This document shows positions 34,609 through 45,463 of a stretch of DNA of 64,000 bases, piece by piece. The stretch is from Symbiodinium natans (lineage: Eukaryota > Sar > Dinophyceae > Suessiales > Symbiodiniaceae). The translations under genes were made by a program, and so were the position numbers. A model generated the notes under the pieces. The model saw only the letters and a list, made by a program, of their open reading frames with translations. It was not told where the DNA came from and searched no databases. Each line of letters begins with the position of its first letter. Position 1 is the first letter of the stretch. The stretch is taken from assembly GCA_905221605.1 (NCBI GenBank), contig CAJNDS010000206.1, positions 124,001 through 188,000 of the forward strand, written 5' to 3'.

Positions 34609-36833
34609 AGAGCTCGAAGGCTGCCCTGCGCGTGAGACCCGACGATGCATCGCTGCGATTCAACCTGGCGGTACTGTCCCAGGTGACTTGCTCCAAGTTG
34701 AGGTTCGAGTAGCAACTACACCGGATGTACGCATGTATGTTTTGGATTACTTCTGTGTCGCTTATCAACCGGTACTTGTAGAGGCCTGCGTAAAGCTTGG
34801 GCAAATCCTGTTGCGGAGGGTTCCCCTGCAATGACAATGCTTGAGTGTTCAGCCAAGGAGCTGCAGGCGCGGGGCTCTTTGAGAGTGATGTGGGCTCATG
34901 TCTCGTGCAACATGCAATCTTGCAATTTTGGATTGTGGGACAAGTGGTCTCATGTCTCATTCCTGCACATCATGCGGATGGCACAGCCGGAAACATATAA
35001 GGCGGTGTAGCCCATAGCAACACGCAGGTCAGGGGCATTTGGGATATTTTGGGAGGTAGCCGATGGCCCCTGCAGGACCCCAAAGCAGCAGTGCAGCACT
35101 ATGCTGAAGCTTTGCGGCTCCGGCTTCGAGCCTACTGAGTAGACTTGCCGATCAGCTTCATCTGTGCAACTGGGCAAACCCGAAGCCCTCAAGACTAACC
35201 CTTAAACCTTTAAACCCTGAAACCCTGAAACCCTAAACCCTTCGCTGCATAAGCGTCCATGGTGCTTCCAGTCCAGAGGCTCCAGACGTAGGTCCCTGCG
35301 TTCCAGAAGTGCGACCAGCAGCCCAAAACAATGCCGCATCCCCGAGGCCGGAGTTGCTTCCCCAGGCTGCCGGTGACTTCGGGGCGCTTTTGGCGCAGCT
35401 CGGGAGGCCCTCCCTGCCCCCCAAGTAGACGAAAGCGTTTTGAACGACCGCAGTTGATTAGATTAGTGGCATCTTCGAACGTTGCAAGATACGAAAAACA
35501 AGTAGCACGAAGTGGCTGTTGTAGAAGCAGTCGCGTGTGTAGTCGTCGCTTGCAGGTTAAGGTGGCTTATTGCTTGGGATTCGGGTAAGTAAGTCTTGGG
35601 GAGCTCCTGGCGGCTGAGGGGGTTTGCGGTTGAGAATTCTGGTTGTGATGCTACACACGTCTTCACAGCTTGAATGTGCAGGGCACAATTTAAGGGTGTA
35701 AGTGCTGCCGAGAGCATATTGTCTAGTGTTGAGCACGTCAACAGCCATGGGCCTTCCTCACCATGTGCGCAATGCCAGCAGAAAAGGCTATCAGCTACCG
35801 TATCAGGCATGAAATCACCTCTCCCAAATGACTGGGATACACCCCATGCCCACACCCTGAACCAAGGTACGCAGAGGCGGAGCAGTATCTAACGCGGGGC
35901 CTGACAGATGTCCCGGATGCCTACCTGCTGTACACACTCTCGGCGGCTTGCCTCGCGAAGGTGACAAGGAGGGTCACAACAGTGGGCAAGATGAATGCTA
36001 CATCCAGGTGCAAAGTTTGACCAAGCCCAGAGCCCAGAATCCCAGCAGCGATGAAAACCACAGCTTTCCCAGGTGGTTCTCTGGAGGCGCGGGGATTTGG
36101 TCGTACCTGGGCAAGGCTTAGAGGGCTTTCGCTGAATCAAGGGGTGTGCTGTATGGCCCAGTGGAACTCGCAACAAAGCTTCGTGTTCAACGTTTGTTAG
36201 GTTCTTTTCTGCCCACTGTGCGCAGCTCATGCTAAGTGCGAGCGAACCAAAACGAGAGCCATGCCGCGTGCCCTTGGAATGCCTACGAAAGCGCGGGGTG
36301 TCACGTACGACAATGCCAAGCCTGGGACAATGAAAGCCACAACGCGTGAGAATCCCCGAAGCCCGCGGCCATGTCCACAAAAGATTGTCAACTAGCACGT
36401 GCAGTTTGGCGTGTGCCAGTAACCTAGTAAGGCATGAAAAAAGCACGGTTTGCAATCATGAAGTTCAAACCACAACCGGGTTTCCATACCGCTAAGAAGC
36501 CCCTTGCCACAGACCTCTCAGGTCTTACACAATGCCCAGAGATCCGAACCTCGCTCCCGAGGCTTCAGAAAGGCGCCTACTTGAGGCGCTTGCAGTGGAC
36601 TCGCGCGTGGCATCATGGCAGGAGTTGCAAATGCTGCGAAAGGTTGTATTTGAGCTGGCACTTCATGTCCGAAACCTCCCTGGCCTCTCTAAGACCTAGC
36701 CCTCAACCTCTTTTCCTTCCTAAACCTCAAATCACAACCCCCTCAGTCGCAGCAGGAGCTGCGGCCCGAACCTCCTAGGGCCTTTGCTGCACCGCCGACA
36801 TCGCCTGGGGAGCTGCGGGAGCTGCTCAGCGAG
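34609..36833 (+). CDS. TPR-repeat protein, partial, at least four exons
   Basis: 34609-34682 encodes a TPR first helix pair (AALRVRPDDASLRFNLAVLS) and ends in phase 0 at a GT donor. 35867-35960 encodes another (YAEAEQYLTRGL...AYLLYTLSAACLAK). 36522-36642, read in frame from 36532, gives DPNLAPEASERRLLEALAVD and QELQMLRK. 36747-36833 gives a Pro-rich linker then ELRELLSE. TPRs are 34-residue helical hairpins that bind partner proteins. Small hydrophobic and Ala positions fit the consensus, but only two repeats are seen. Between exons one and two a phase mismatch shows a missing exon. The N-terminus is not found. The partner is unknown. Confidence 0.6.
35185..35243. repeat. Telomere-like patch in TPR-gene intron
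   Basis: Decayed CCTTAAACC, CCCTGAAA and CCCTAAA units between the first two TPR exons. Confidence 0.8.
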
Positions 36834-37832
36834 GTGGTCCTCCTTGAGAGCATATGTCTTCGGATTTCCGGGCGCGTGCGGTAGTTTGGCGCTGGAAATA
36901 TAAGACAGGATGGTGCGGAGGGTCGTGGAAGGTCTTATGATTAGTGTGTAGAGCATGCGTACGAGCGTGTTGCTGTCCTCCGCTGCGATGTTCACATGGG
37001 CCCTCGAGTTTCTTAACTTCCTGTTCTGCCTATTTCTGCCTTTATGGGTCCTTCTTGCCTCTCAGTGCTACCGCTGCAGGTGTGTGCTTGCCGAGGTGAG
37101 CATCAGCCGAAGGCCAGGTGCTCTCAAGAGTTGTAATTCGGGATGCAACCAATCACCGTCACTTTCACAACGTTGCAGTACGCAGGCATCCTGCGCAGAC
37201 GAGCTGCAGCTACTCGACTGCTGTTCTTTTCTGAGCGTGGTTGGTGCGATGCTGAATTACCATACAAATCAGAGAAAGACTGGCGCAGCAGGGCTTTTTT
37301 TGCGGGGCAAGTGGCAGAAACGAGCCAAGGCCTATAAACTAGCTGCAATCTACAGCAGTTGATAAGGTGTATCTGCATGCAAATATTGTACAGATCTAGG
37401 TAGATACACAATATATTTGTATGTAGGTTGAAATAGAAAAACATATATGTATGGTGTGTGTGGGCGTGTACGTGAATATGTACGTCTTTTCTTTGTCAGT
37501 GTCCACGATTGTACAGTAATGTTACATGCATTGCAGCTGCCAAACCCCAACTTCTAACCAAACCGAAGCCTCTCGCGGCGCGTTGCTCAGAGCCGGATGC
37601 TTCAAGCCCGCCAACCTGGGGAGCGACATTTTGGAAGGGGTGCACTCCGATGCCCCCAAACTTTGTTCGAGCATCATGTTATGTGTGAGAGTACGTGTCT
37701 TCATACAGCTCACTAAACATACACTAGATTCAAATACTCGTACATACTCGTACATACACACACACACATGATATGTGCATGTATATGTCTGCATGTATCA
37801 TACTATTACGCATAGAGTCAACTCCAGCGAAG

Positions 37833-38001
37833 GTTCCAGCTGTTGGGCCTCGCAGCGGCTGCCAAACCTGGGGCCTGGGAAGGCTTAGCCGAGGAGATCC
37901 GGAGCACGGCCCAGGCAGGGGTTGTCATCTTCTGCCCGGTACAGACGATCAAATCAGCCGAGCCAAGGGTGTTGATTCGTTGCGCCGACCTCTCAGAATA
38001 G
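37833..38001 (+). CDS. Candidate 3' exon, possibly of the TPR gene
   Basis: GCGAAG|G acceptor opens a frame with FQLLGLAAAAKPGAWEGLAE, GVVIFCPVQTIKSAEP and RVLIRCADLSE, ending at TAG. Composition is convincingly coding, but I do not recognise the fold, and linkage to the exon ending 36833 is only by order and strand. Confidence 0.45.
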
Positions 38002-38032
38002 CTCTCTTCGAACTGCTGCCTGCTGCAGACAC

Positions 38033-38371
38033 TTGACCAAACTCCCTGACAGCAAAGTGCATGCCAGGAGCGCCAGCAATCTGACCAGCAGGCGGGAAGT
38101 GGCCTGCAGTTCAACCCTTCTTCAATCCACACGGGGCATAAAAGATGCTGCCAGTAAAATCAACGTTTTCCACTTTGGCTCCTCCAACCAGGGCGTGCCA
38201 CGGCGTTCGGAGATCATCGACGGGATCGTGCCTCGGGGATCTCTGCTGAAGCTACGCATCCTGGAGAACAAACGGTTCCTTTACCAGGCACTCCCGTCTA
38301 TGGGACTCCAGTCTATGGACCATCTGCATCTATTATGTATAGGACATGCACATCACTCGTACGAATCATGA
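38033..38371 (+). CDS. Open frame of unknown family
   Basis: A frame includes KINVFHFGSSNQGVPRRSE, GIVPRGSLLKLRILENKR and FLYQAL. The mix of hydrophobic and basic residues is protein-like; it begins 31 bases after the stop at 38001. The N-terminal third may be intron, since the alternative frame QAGSGLQFNPSSIHTG also looks coding. Confidence 0.35.
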   Translation: MTKLPDSKVHARSASNLTSRREVACSSTLLQSTRGIKDAASKINVFHFGSSNQGVPRRSEIIDGIVPRGSLLKLRILENKRFLYQALPSMGLQSMDHLHLLCIGHAHHSYES

Positions 38372-38824
38372 TGTCAGGATGTTCTGGGTTTCACGTAAGG
38401 GAAGCAAGCGCTGTGTGGTTAGAGAGGCTGTCAAATTTCCCAAGTGAAGCTTTCCTGGGCAGGTGGTCTCCAACTGGACAGGCTCGTCCGCAGTCGTTTG
38501 ATGTAACTTCTGGCTTGCAGAAATGCAGCACGAACGTCGCTTTCAGGCCCACGCACGCGTCCACAAGCCTTAAAGCCTTAAAACCCTAAACAACGTCTCA
38601 GTATCTCTCGGTCACATCAGTTGTCCAAGAACATCCAAGGCAGCAAAGCTCCAGCGTGAGACCACATGCTAGACATAGCTTTTGACTGCGGCCTGCACTG
38701 ATGAGGGTGTCTGTCCTGTTTGGGGAGGCTCCTTCGAAGATTCGTGCCATATTGCAGGGCCACTTGGTGCTTAGCTAACCTTGCAGGTCTCACTGTGGAA
38801 GGCATACCGTAGATGAGCCTGCAG

Positions 38825-38959
38825 GTTTTGCTGAGTGCTTACCCATTCAACTCTGCGAGCCCGAGAGTGAACGTGCAGATGAGGTCCGAAGTCTTGGTCC
38901 AGACCTGGGTGGTTACAAATGCATCGAGAGCAAGCAGCCTCGATGCCATCTGCACGGAG
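38825..38959 (+). CDS. Candidate exon of unknown gene
   Basis: CTGCAG|G acceptor and GAG|GTGATG donor bound 45 codons in phase 0, beginning VLLSAYPFNSASPRVNVQMR and ending SLDAICTE. Family not recognised. Confidence 0.4.
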
Positions 38960-39729
38960 GTGATGCATTGGCCACGAGGCCCTGCTCGGTGTCTTAGGCA
39001 GAGGAGGTCGTTCAGAGAAGAAATGCCGATACGGTGCCTTCACTGGCTGCTAGTATCGGTTGCAGGTCATCGCCAGCTTGTGGTGAAGCCCGTTGACATG
39101 GATTCTCGGCTTGGATTCTTGAAGGGTGCAAAGCAGTGAGCAAGCACCAACTTTGCACAAGGCAGCCGCGCAGAGCAAACGAATGTATACGGTACTGGTA
39201 CTGTGTGGGGCGGCTTTCCTATGCTGAGGCCTTTGGCGTCGGAACTACACTTTGGAACCTGAGTGGACACATGGAGCTCACGCGACTTGGTCGACAGTTG
39301 AGAAATGAAGTCATCTCTCACTCTCAGGTAGTTGCACATAGTCTCCAGCTCTTTTTGTGCGCCGGGGAAATGAAAACGTGTTGCACATGCTCTGAGGCCG
39401 ACCCTTTGCCAGGAAAGCTTTCCAGCAACTCTGGCCGGACTCGATGAAGGTCGGGAATGTCGGGCGCAGTGTGTGGATGTTTGAATTTGGTAGGGAAGTA
39501 CCAGCCCGGCAGCGGCCTGGTCTAAGGTTGAACCGGTCAAGCGAGCCTAATGGCCTATTGAGGGCCTATTGGTTGAAGTGCGGCAGATTCATCAGATACA
39601 CCATGCAGGAGGCAGCGCAGAGTCCAAGCGATTGGCACCTCAGCTGCAGCAACAGCTCGATTCTGCCTGAGGTTCGAAGCCTTTCAGTCTTTTCCAGCTT
39701 TGCCCGCCGGAACACCCGGAACCCCCCCC

Positions 39730-40924
39730 ATTGAGATTGAACCGACGTGCTGGCAAGATGGCTTGGACAAGTGGCACCATGGGCGGTTCTGCTTTTGGGT
39801 GGCCGCACACGCGAGTACATAATTACTCAGGAAACAGTCCTCGTGCAGCAGTCACCTGGGCGGCAGCCAGAAGCAAGCAAGCGAATGGGATTGATGGTGT
39901 GCTGCAGCAAAATTCTAAAGAGCTCCTGAAAAACCTTAGCGCAAGGCCAGAACTGTCTGAAGGGCTATGAGGGAGGCAGCAATCAAAAAAAGAACACAGT
40001 TGGCCACGACGCTGTCGTGTTTTTGTGCATCAGTCCGAAATAGTCGATAGAGCCTCAACTCTCGGACCTCTGGTGGTGATAACTGCACAATTCCTGTGGA
40101 GTGGCCTTTGAGGTTTGTCCGAAGCTGGCAACTGAAGAATCGAAAGCTGGAGCTTCGGGCACACTTGCTGAGCCGGGGCAGCACTAGCACCTCACTAGCA
40201 GCTCACTCGAAGTCGGCAGAGCAGTCGGCACTGAAAGTTTAGAGATTGGGAGGCCGAAGGCCTTCAGGCCTCACAGGGTTGAATCCCCACATGAGGCCAT
40301 CTCCTAAGCCAGTCAGCTTGATGCATCTGCTGCCATCGATGCCTCTCAGGATTGCATCTGCTGAGCCTCTGATCGCACCCTGCCAGCATGAGATGCGGCC
40401 ACACGCTGCTACAGTAGCCGCTAGCGGAACGTGCATACCAGCCACAAGACAGCATGCCTGACCAAGGTCCTGTGGGATAGAAACCTGCTCTTCAAATGGG
40501 GCACAGTGCCTCTTCCTGAGGGATGGATTCTGAGCGGACCGTCCCAGCAGCGTGAGGCGCCTCGAGGGACAGTTTGGGAATGAAAGTGCTTGGAGGGAGC
40601 AAGTGGGAACTGGAAGGTGGCGATCCAGGCATCTGTAAGGTCACAGTGACAACACCTGAAAGTCAGGATCTTCCGTACCAAGAGCTGGTGGACCAATTTG
40701 GTGACAGAGCGGCAGAAGAGCTCTGGAAGCACATCCACCAGCAGGAACCTTGGATGCAGTACAAGTCAATTCCACGACTGATGAGAACGGCACACCTGAC
40801 TGCGAACACATGGAAGTCTACAGCGTATTCGAATGTTATCCAACACCTGCGCAGATCTTTTGCACGAGCAATGCATGAGATGAATGGCTGCATTGCTGAA
40901 CAAAAGTATCGTTGCCCAGCCTGA
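39730..40924 (+). CDS. Coding-like segments, unresolved
   Basis: Three segments look coding: about 39747-39926 (LGGRTREYIITQETVLVQQ...), about 40451-40585 (TKVLWDRNLLFKWGTVPLPE in one frame, stop at about 40583) and 40574-40924 (VTTPESQDLPYQELVDQFGD, EELWKHIHQQEPWMQYK, stop). The second and third abut in different frames, which suggests either a short intron or a decayed retroelement. No domain recognised. Confidence 0.3.
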
Positions 40925-41838
40925 GCTCCGAAGGCAAAATCCCATGAATCAGCTGTTGGTGTGCTTTCGTGCTTGAGCTACCTATCCGAGGTCCGACAAG
41001 GCAGGCGTTGCCAAACAGTTCGCATTGCATCGGCCTCTGTCGACAGTTTCGTAGACGAAACCACCACCACGTCTGGCAGGCAAGTAAGTGTGGATGGATG
41101 GACCGCCTAGCAAGATTTTGCGGAAGTCTGCATTGTAGACATTCGGAAGGCTAGCCATCGAGGCCACTTTCTAAAAACTCGGAAGGTGGGAGGACATCAC
41201 GACTTGCACTCGCAGCGGTTCCCTTGTTCAGAGAAGTGTAGGGAAACCCGCCCTCGAAACCCCAACGCTTGAAGCAACGGCATGCAGCAAAGAATACAAT
41301 TCAAAGCAACGCCCGGACAGGCCTTGCGGTAGTCTTGGAGGCTTTCTGGGCTGCCACTGGCGGACGGCTGACCTGGTGCGGAGTGGGGGCAGCGTTTGTA
41401 GTTTTTAGCAGGGTTTGATGATGTCAGCAATATTTCAGTATACACCAGCTCCATTCGCTATGGAGGGTAGGTTTGAAGCGCGGGCATAGCGAAAGACTCG
41501 ATATCTGTTGGCGTTGAGGCAGGTGTCGAAGGTGAAAGGCCGTCACTCTCAATCTGACGTTTGTAATTCAAGTCGGCATCAACCCCGACTTGTCATAGTT
41601 AACTAAGTTAACACCCCGCACTGTGAGCCTGCACAAGCACGAAGTTTCGCAGGCCTACTGACCCGCCGAATTCGTGGGAAATCCTTGGTGCTTCCAGCTG
41701 AGTTTGGAGCGTTGCACATGTGTTACTGTTCAGGCTAAGGATTCAGGTCAGGTTTGAATGATTTGCTGCCGCAAGAGGTCATGGCACTACATGGCACTCA
41801 GTCATGAACTCGACTGTAGAAGAGAATCCGGTTGCCAG

Positions 41839-41993
41839 GTGTTGACTTCGCTTTGCAGCAGTCGGAAGCCCGCGTGGACGCGAAGGCGAGGCTGCTCTGG
41901 GAAGCCTTCCGACGTTCTTCGCTGCATCTTGCTGCCACCCACGCTGGCTCAGCTCTGCACAGGAATCTGCAAGAGCAAGATAAGAAGTGGAGA
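41839..41993 (+). CDS. Candidate exon, helix-rich
   Basis: GCCAG|G acceptor and AGA|GC donor bound a frame with VDFALQQSEARVDAKARLLW and LHRNLQEQDKKWR. Charged, helical, unknown family. Confidence 0.45.
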
Positions 41994-44299
41994 GCATACC
42001 CAAGTACATGCAGAATGGAGTGGAGGGGCTTGCTCGTGAATTCCTGGGAATCTAGCAGGTGCTCGATTGGAACTACGGCCCAGGCCTTGGGACGGAGTGG
42101 GGGTGGAGGGAAGGATGGGGTGCTTGGAGTTGCTTGGCAGCGTCGTCCCTGGGTGAAGGACTTTGTCGGGAGTATGGACATTGCTTATAAGTCTGGGTTT
42201 CAGCTTCGCCGACTTGATGTACCAGGAACCATGCTGCCAGTACTGTGCTTGTAGGTGATACTCGGGGGGATGGCTTCATACAAAGAATCTTAGCAGGAAC
42301 CGATGCCCTGCAGAGATGTTGCGCTCGCTGGATCGTGTCCAGCTTCGTCAGGACTGGCCTTTGGTCGGCAGCTGAAGAATGGCCAGGTGGCTTGATTGTC
42401 TGATCCAGCCCCCACAGTCTTGAGCGTTGTGCGGGATAGGGATGAACATGGCTGAACAGGGTGCCATAGGGTGCTTGTTTTAAACTCCTATGTGTGCACT
42501 GCTCTTGCAGAGGCCGACAAGTCTTTGAATATCTTTTCCTTCTCAAAAAATGCAATTAGCATGCAAATGGACTCTTCACAGCAACCGCCCTCAGCCTCTC
42601 AGCGATAGTCAAGACAGCCAGTCGACTGACATCTCCTCCCAGAGCTCTTGAGAGGCAAAGACGCTCGCCTTCTTGCAGGAGTCCTACCAGTTCCTACATC
42701 ACCTGCACAGGCTGGGTCCTTTGAAGCACTGAGGCCCGAGCGAGTCTTAAACTGAAACATAGAACACGATCGAAAATCCGCACCCAATAACAAGTCTCGG
42801 GCATGAGCAGCATCAGGCTGCGCGAAGAGGGCCGCGCCAGTGCCTGGCGGCAGCACACTGCCCTGTCGCTGGTCGCAAGGGCTTGTTACGGACATAATGT
42901 GCCGGCATCGACAGTACGGATGTACGGAATTGTCGCCTGGGCGCTTCTTGTGAGTGTGAGAGATATCGCTTCTAAGCCTTGCACCGTTTGTTATCGTTTG
43001 TTCAACTGTTCCCGACGCATTCCTGGGGGCTAGCCAAGGTCCCGCCTGGAAGTACTGTTCGATGGTTCAGCAGCGAACTCCGGCCCACCGGCATGGTGAG
43101 GGCCCCGAATCGGGGGGGCTGCAGGGCTTCAGCGTAGCGGCGTAGCGTCTTGAGGCCTGGAGGCTTGGGGCTGTGGCTTCTCATATGCGGGCAGGGCGTG
43201 GTGTTGAGTGGATTTTTCTTGGTGGTGCCTGGGACGTGCTCGACTGCAATAACGTCAGTGTCAAAACGATACTGAGCTATCTCCTGCTTCGAAAGCATCA
43301 AGAAGTGTGGTTAGGCGAGATGACGGAAACGCCACTGGCAGGTGCGCTTGAGCCAGCTTGAGGCTTGCCACGCAAGGCCGCCGAGCAGCCAAAAGGAATC
43401 AGAAAGGGCTTTCAAGAGCGAGGTTTGCCACTGTGCTTGGATGCCACTGTGCTTGTGTCCGGGCCTGGCATGGGAGTCGTGTGTCACGAAGCTGCTTCGC
43501 AGAAGATTCAACAGCACATGTTGTCTCTTTACCCCTACTCACTAGTCACCCGCAGACCGGACAGCAGGCAGCACCATGCACCGTGTGCTGCCTTCCACCC
43601 GCACCTACACCTGAAACTGCGCAGTCTCCTCAGCGCTCCTCAGCCCTGCTTCAACCCGAATCGTGCATGGAGGGCTTTTGCCCGAACTCGAGCCATGGAC
43701 GAGCTGTACAGCGTGGGACAGAAAGTCGCGCAGGACCCGAGTAGAACGCTTCCGGACCTCAATCAGGCCATCACTCTTTAAGGCAATGATACCCTGAACC
43801 CTATCAGCCCTCCATGCAGGAAAATGCTGGCGCCATGGACCCCGAGCTGCTCTCAGCGCGCCGGCTGCACTTTTGACAGTTCGGGATGGGGGGGCCTCTC
43901 AAGGCTGGTGGGGGGGGGGGGGGGGGCATTTCGAGAGGTCGTAAAGTCGCAAACGGTTACAGGGCTGGCATGTCCACCCCTATCATGTTTTTGAGTTCCA
44001 TGAACGGTTTAGGGTTTAGGGAAGCACTTGTATTATGGGCAGGATTATGTTTTTTTGGGGGGAGAGAGTGATTGAGGGTTGTTTAAATTGCGGTTCGGGG
44101 ATGAGGACCATGGCCCGTGAGCCAATGTTGACTCAGGGCTGCGGTGTGGATACCGTGATGTACTGAGTACTTTGGGACTGCACTGCAGTATTACAGTGGT
44201 GGGCAGGTCGGGAATCGTCGGGAGATGTGAGAGGGCCCAGATGTTCAGGCACGTCAAGCCATGTCTTCAGCCCTCACCCGCCGTTCACAAGCATCACAG
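41994..44299. other. No resolved gene
   Basis: Several short frames occur; 43365-43781 (138 codons) ends MDELYSVGQKVAQDPSRT and may be coding. A G-rich tract lies at about 43911-43926 and a telomere-like TTTAGGGTTTAGGG at 44006-44021. Confidence 0.4.
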
Positions 44300-44537
44300 G
44301 TGCACAAACAAAACTCACGAAGCTTTGCGTGCAAGGCTCTGGGCGGAAACCCAGAGAAGCTGGCAGAGCTCTTGGCAGGCGGAGGCTTCCGGCATCAGAG
44401 AACTATTTTACAAAGACAGATTCGTTGTCCCCCCGGCCCAGCATGTCCGATTGGAGACCCTGTTAGAGCTGTGCGTCATCAGCAAGCGTCAGCTGGAGCC
44501 TTCTTCCGGCCGTCGTGTCGGCTTTGTGACCTTTTAG
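44300..44537 (+). CDS. Candidate terminal exon of unknown gene
   Basis: TCACAG|G acceptor opens a 79-codon frame ending in TAG. It includes HEALRARLWAETQRSW, GIRELFYKDRFVVPPAQHVR and LETLLELCVISKRQLEP. Hydrophobic periodicity suggests a folded helical domain, but no family is recognised. Confidence 0.45.
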
Positions 44538-44788
44538 TTCTGTCGAAGTCCGCACAGCAGCAGCTTCGCAAGATTGAATCAAGTTGCGCGAGCGTCAGAA
44601 GTAACGTCAACACGTCGTGATGATTTGTCCGCGGCATGTACGGTCAAAACTTATGATAAGAAAGGTTCGAAGGTCCACCAGAGTCTGGGACATTTCTTAA
44701 CCAGGCAGATGTATTAAGAAAGGTAGATTTGAGGCGAGAGTCTTGAAAACATTTCTTATTCAACCTGACCAACCCTTTGCTTTCTCCG

Positions 44789-45183
44789 CCCTCCAGCCCT
44801 CCAGCCCTCTAGCCCTCCAGCCCTCCAGGATTAAGCCCTCCAGCCCTCCAGCCCTCCAGCCCTCCAGGATTAAGCCCTCCAGCCCTCCAGCCCTCCAGCC
44901 CTCCAGCCCTCCAGCCCTCCAGCCTTCAGGGCAGCCTTCAGGGCTGGAGGGCTGGAGGGCTGGAGGGCTGGGGTGGAGGGCTGGAGGGCTGGAGGGCTGG
45001 AGGGCTTAATCCTGGAGGGCTGGAGGGCTGGAGGGGAGGGCTGGAGGGCTGGAGGAGGGCTGGAGGGCTGGAGGAGGGCTGGAGGGCTGGAGGAGAGCTG
45101 GAGGGTTGCTGGAGGGCTGGTGGAGGGCTGGAGGGCTTAATCCTGGAGGGAGGCCTGGAGGCCTGGAGGGCTGGAGGGCTGGA
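44789..45183. repeat. Foldback of 8-bp repeats (CCCTCCAG)n / (CTGGAGGG)n
   Basis: The left arm 44789-44934 is CCCTCCAG repeated; the right arm 44940-45183 is the reverse complement CTGGAGGG repeated. GGATTAAG spacers at 44828 and 44867 are mirrored by CTTAATCC at 45005 and 45136; the inner pair is exactly symmetric about 44939-44940, at a short turn. The right arm is longer by unit gain. It can form a hairpin with arms of about 70 bp or more. Confidence 0.93.
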
Positions 45184-45463
45184 GCCTTGCAAAAAGGCCA
45201 TTCAATTTGTAATTACGTTTGGGTTGCGATTCAGACTCTGAATATAATTATTTTTCTCAATTCGAGAGTCTAATTTCTTGCTGCATAAAATTTCTTAACA
45301 CAAAGTTCCACCGTAATCCCGTTGTCAATCATCGTGAAGTCGGCGAGTCAAGTCAACATCCATGGGGGGCAAGAAAAGCTTCTGGTGTCCCTGATAGCTC
45401 AGAGCAGCATGGGGCTTCCCTGATGCTCTTCCTAAAGCCTCTTAACCTCCGTGTTCAGGCAGT

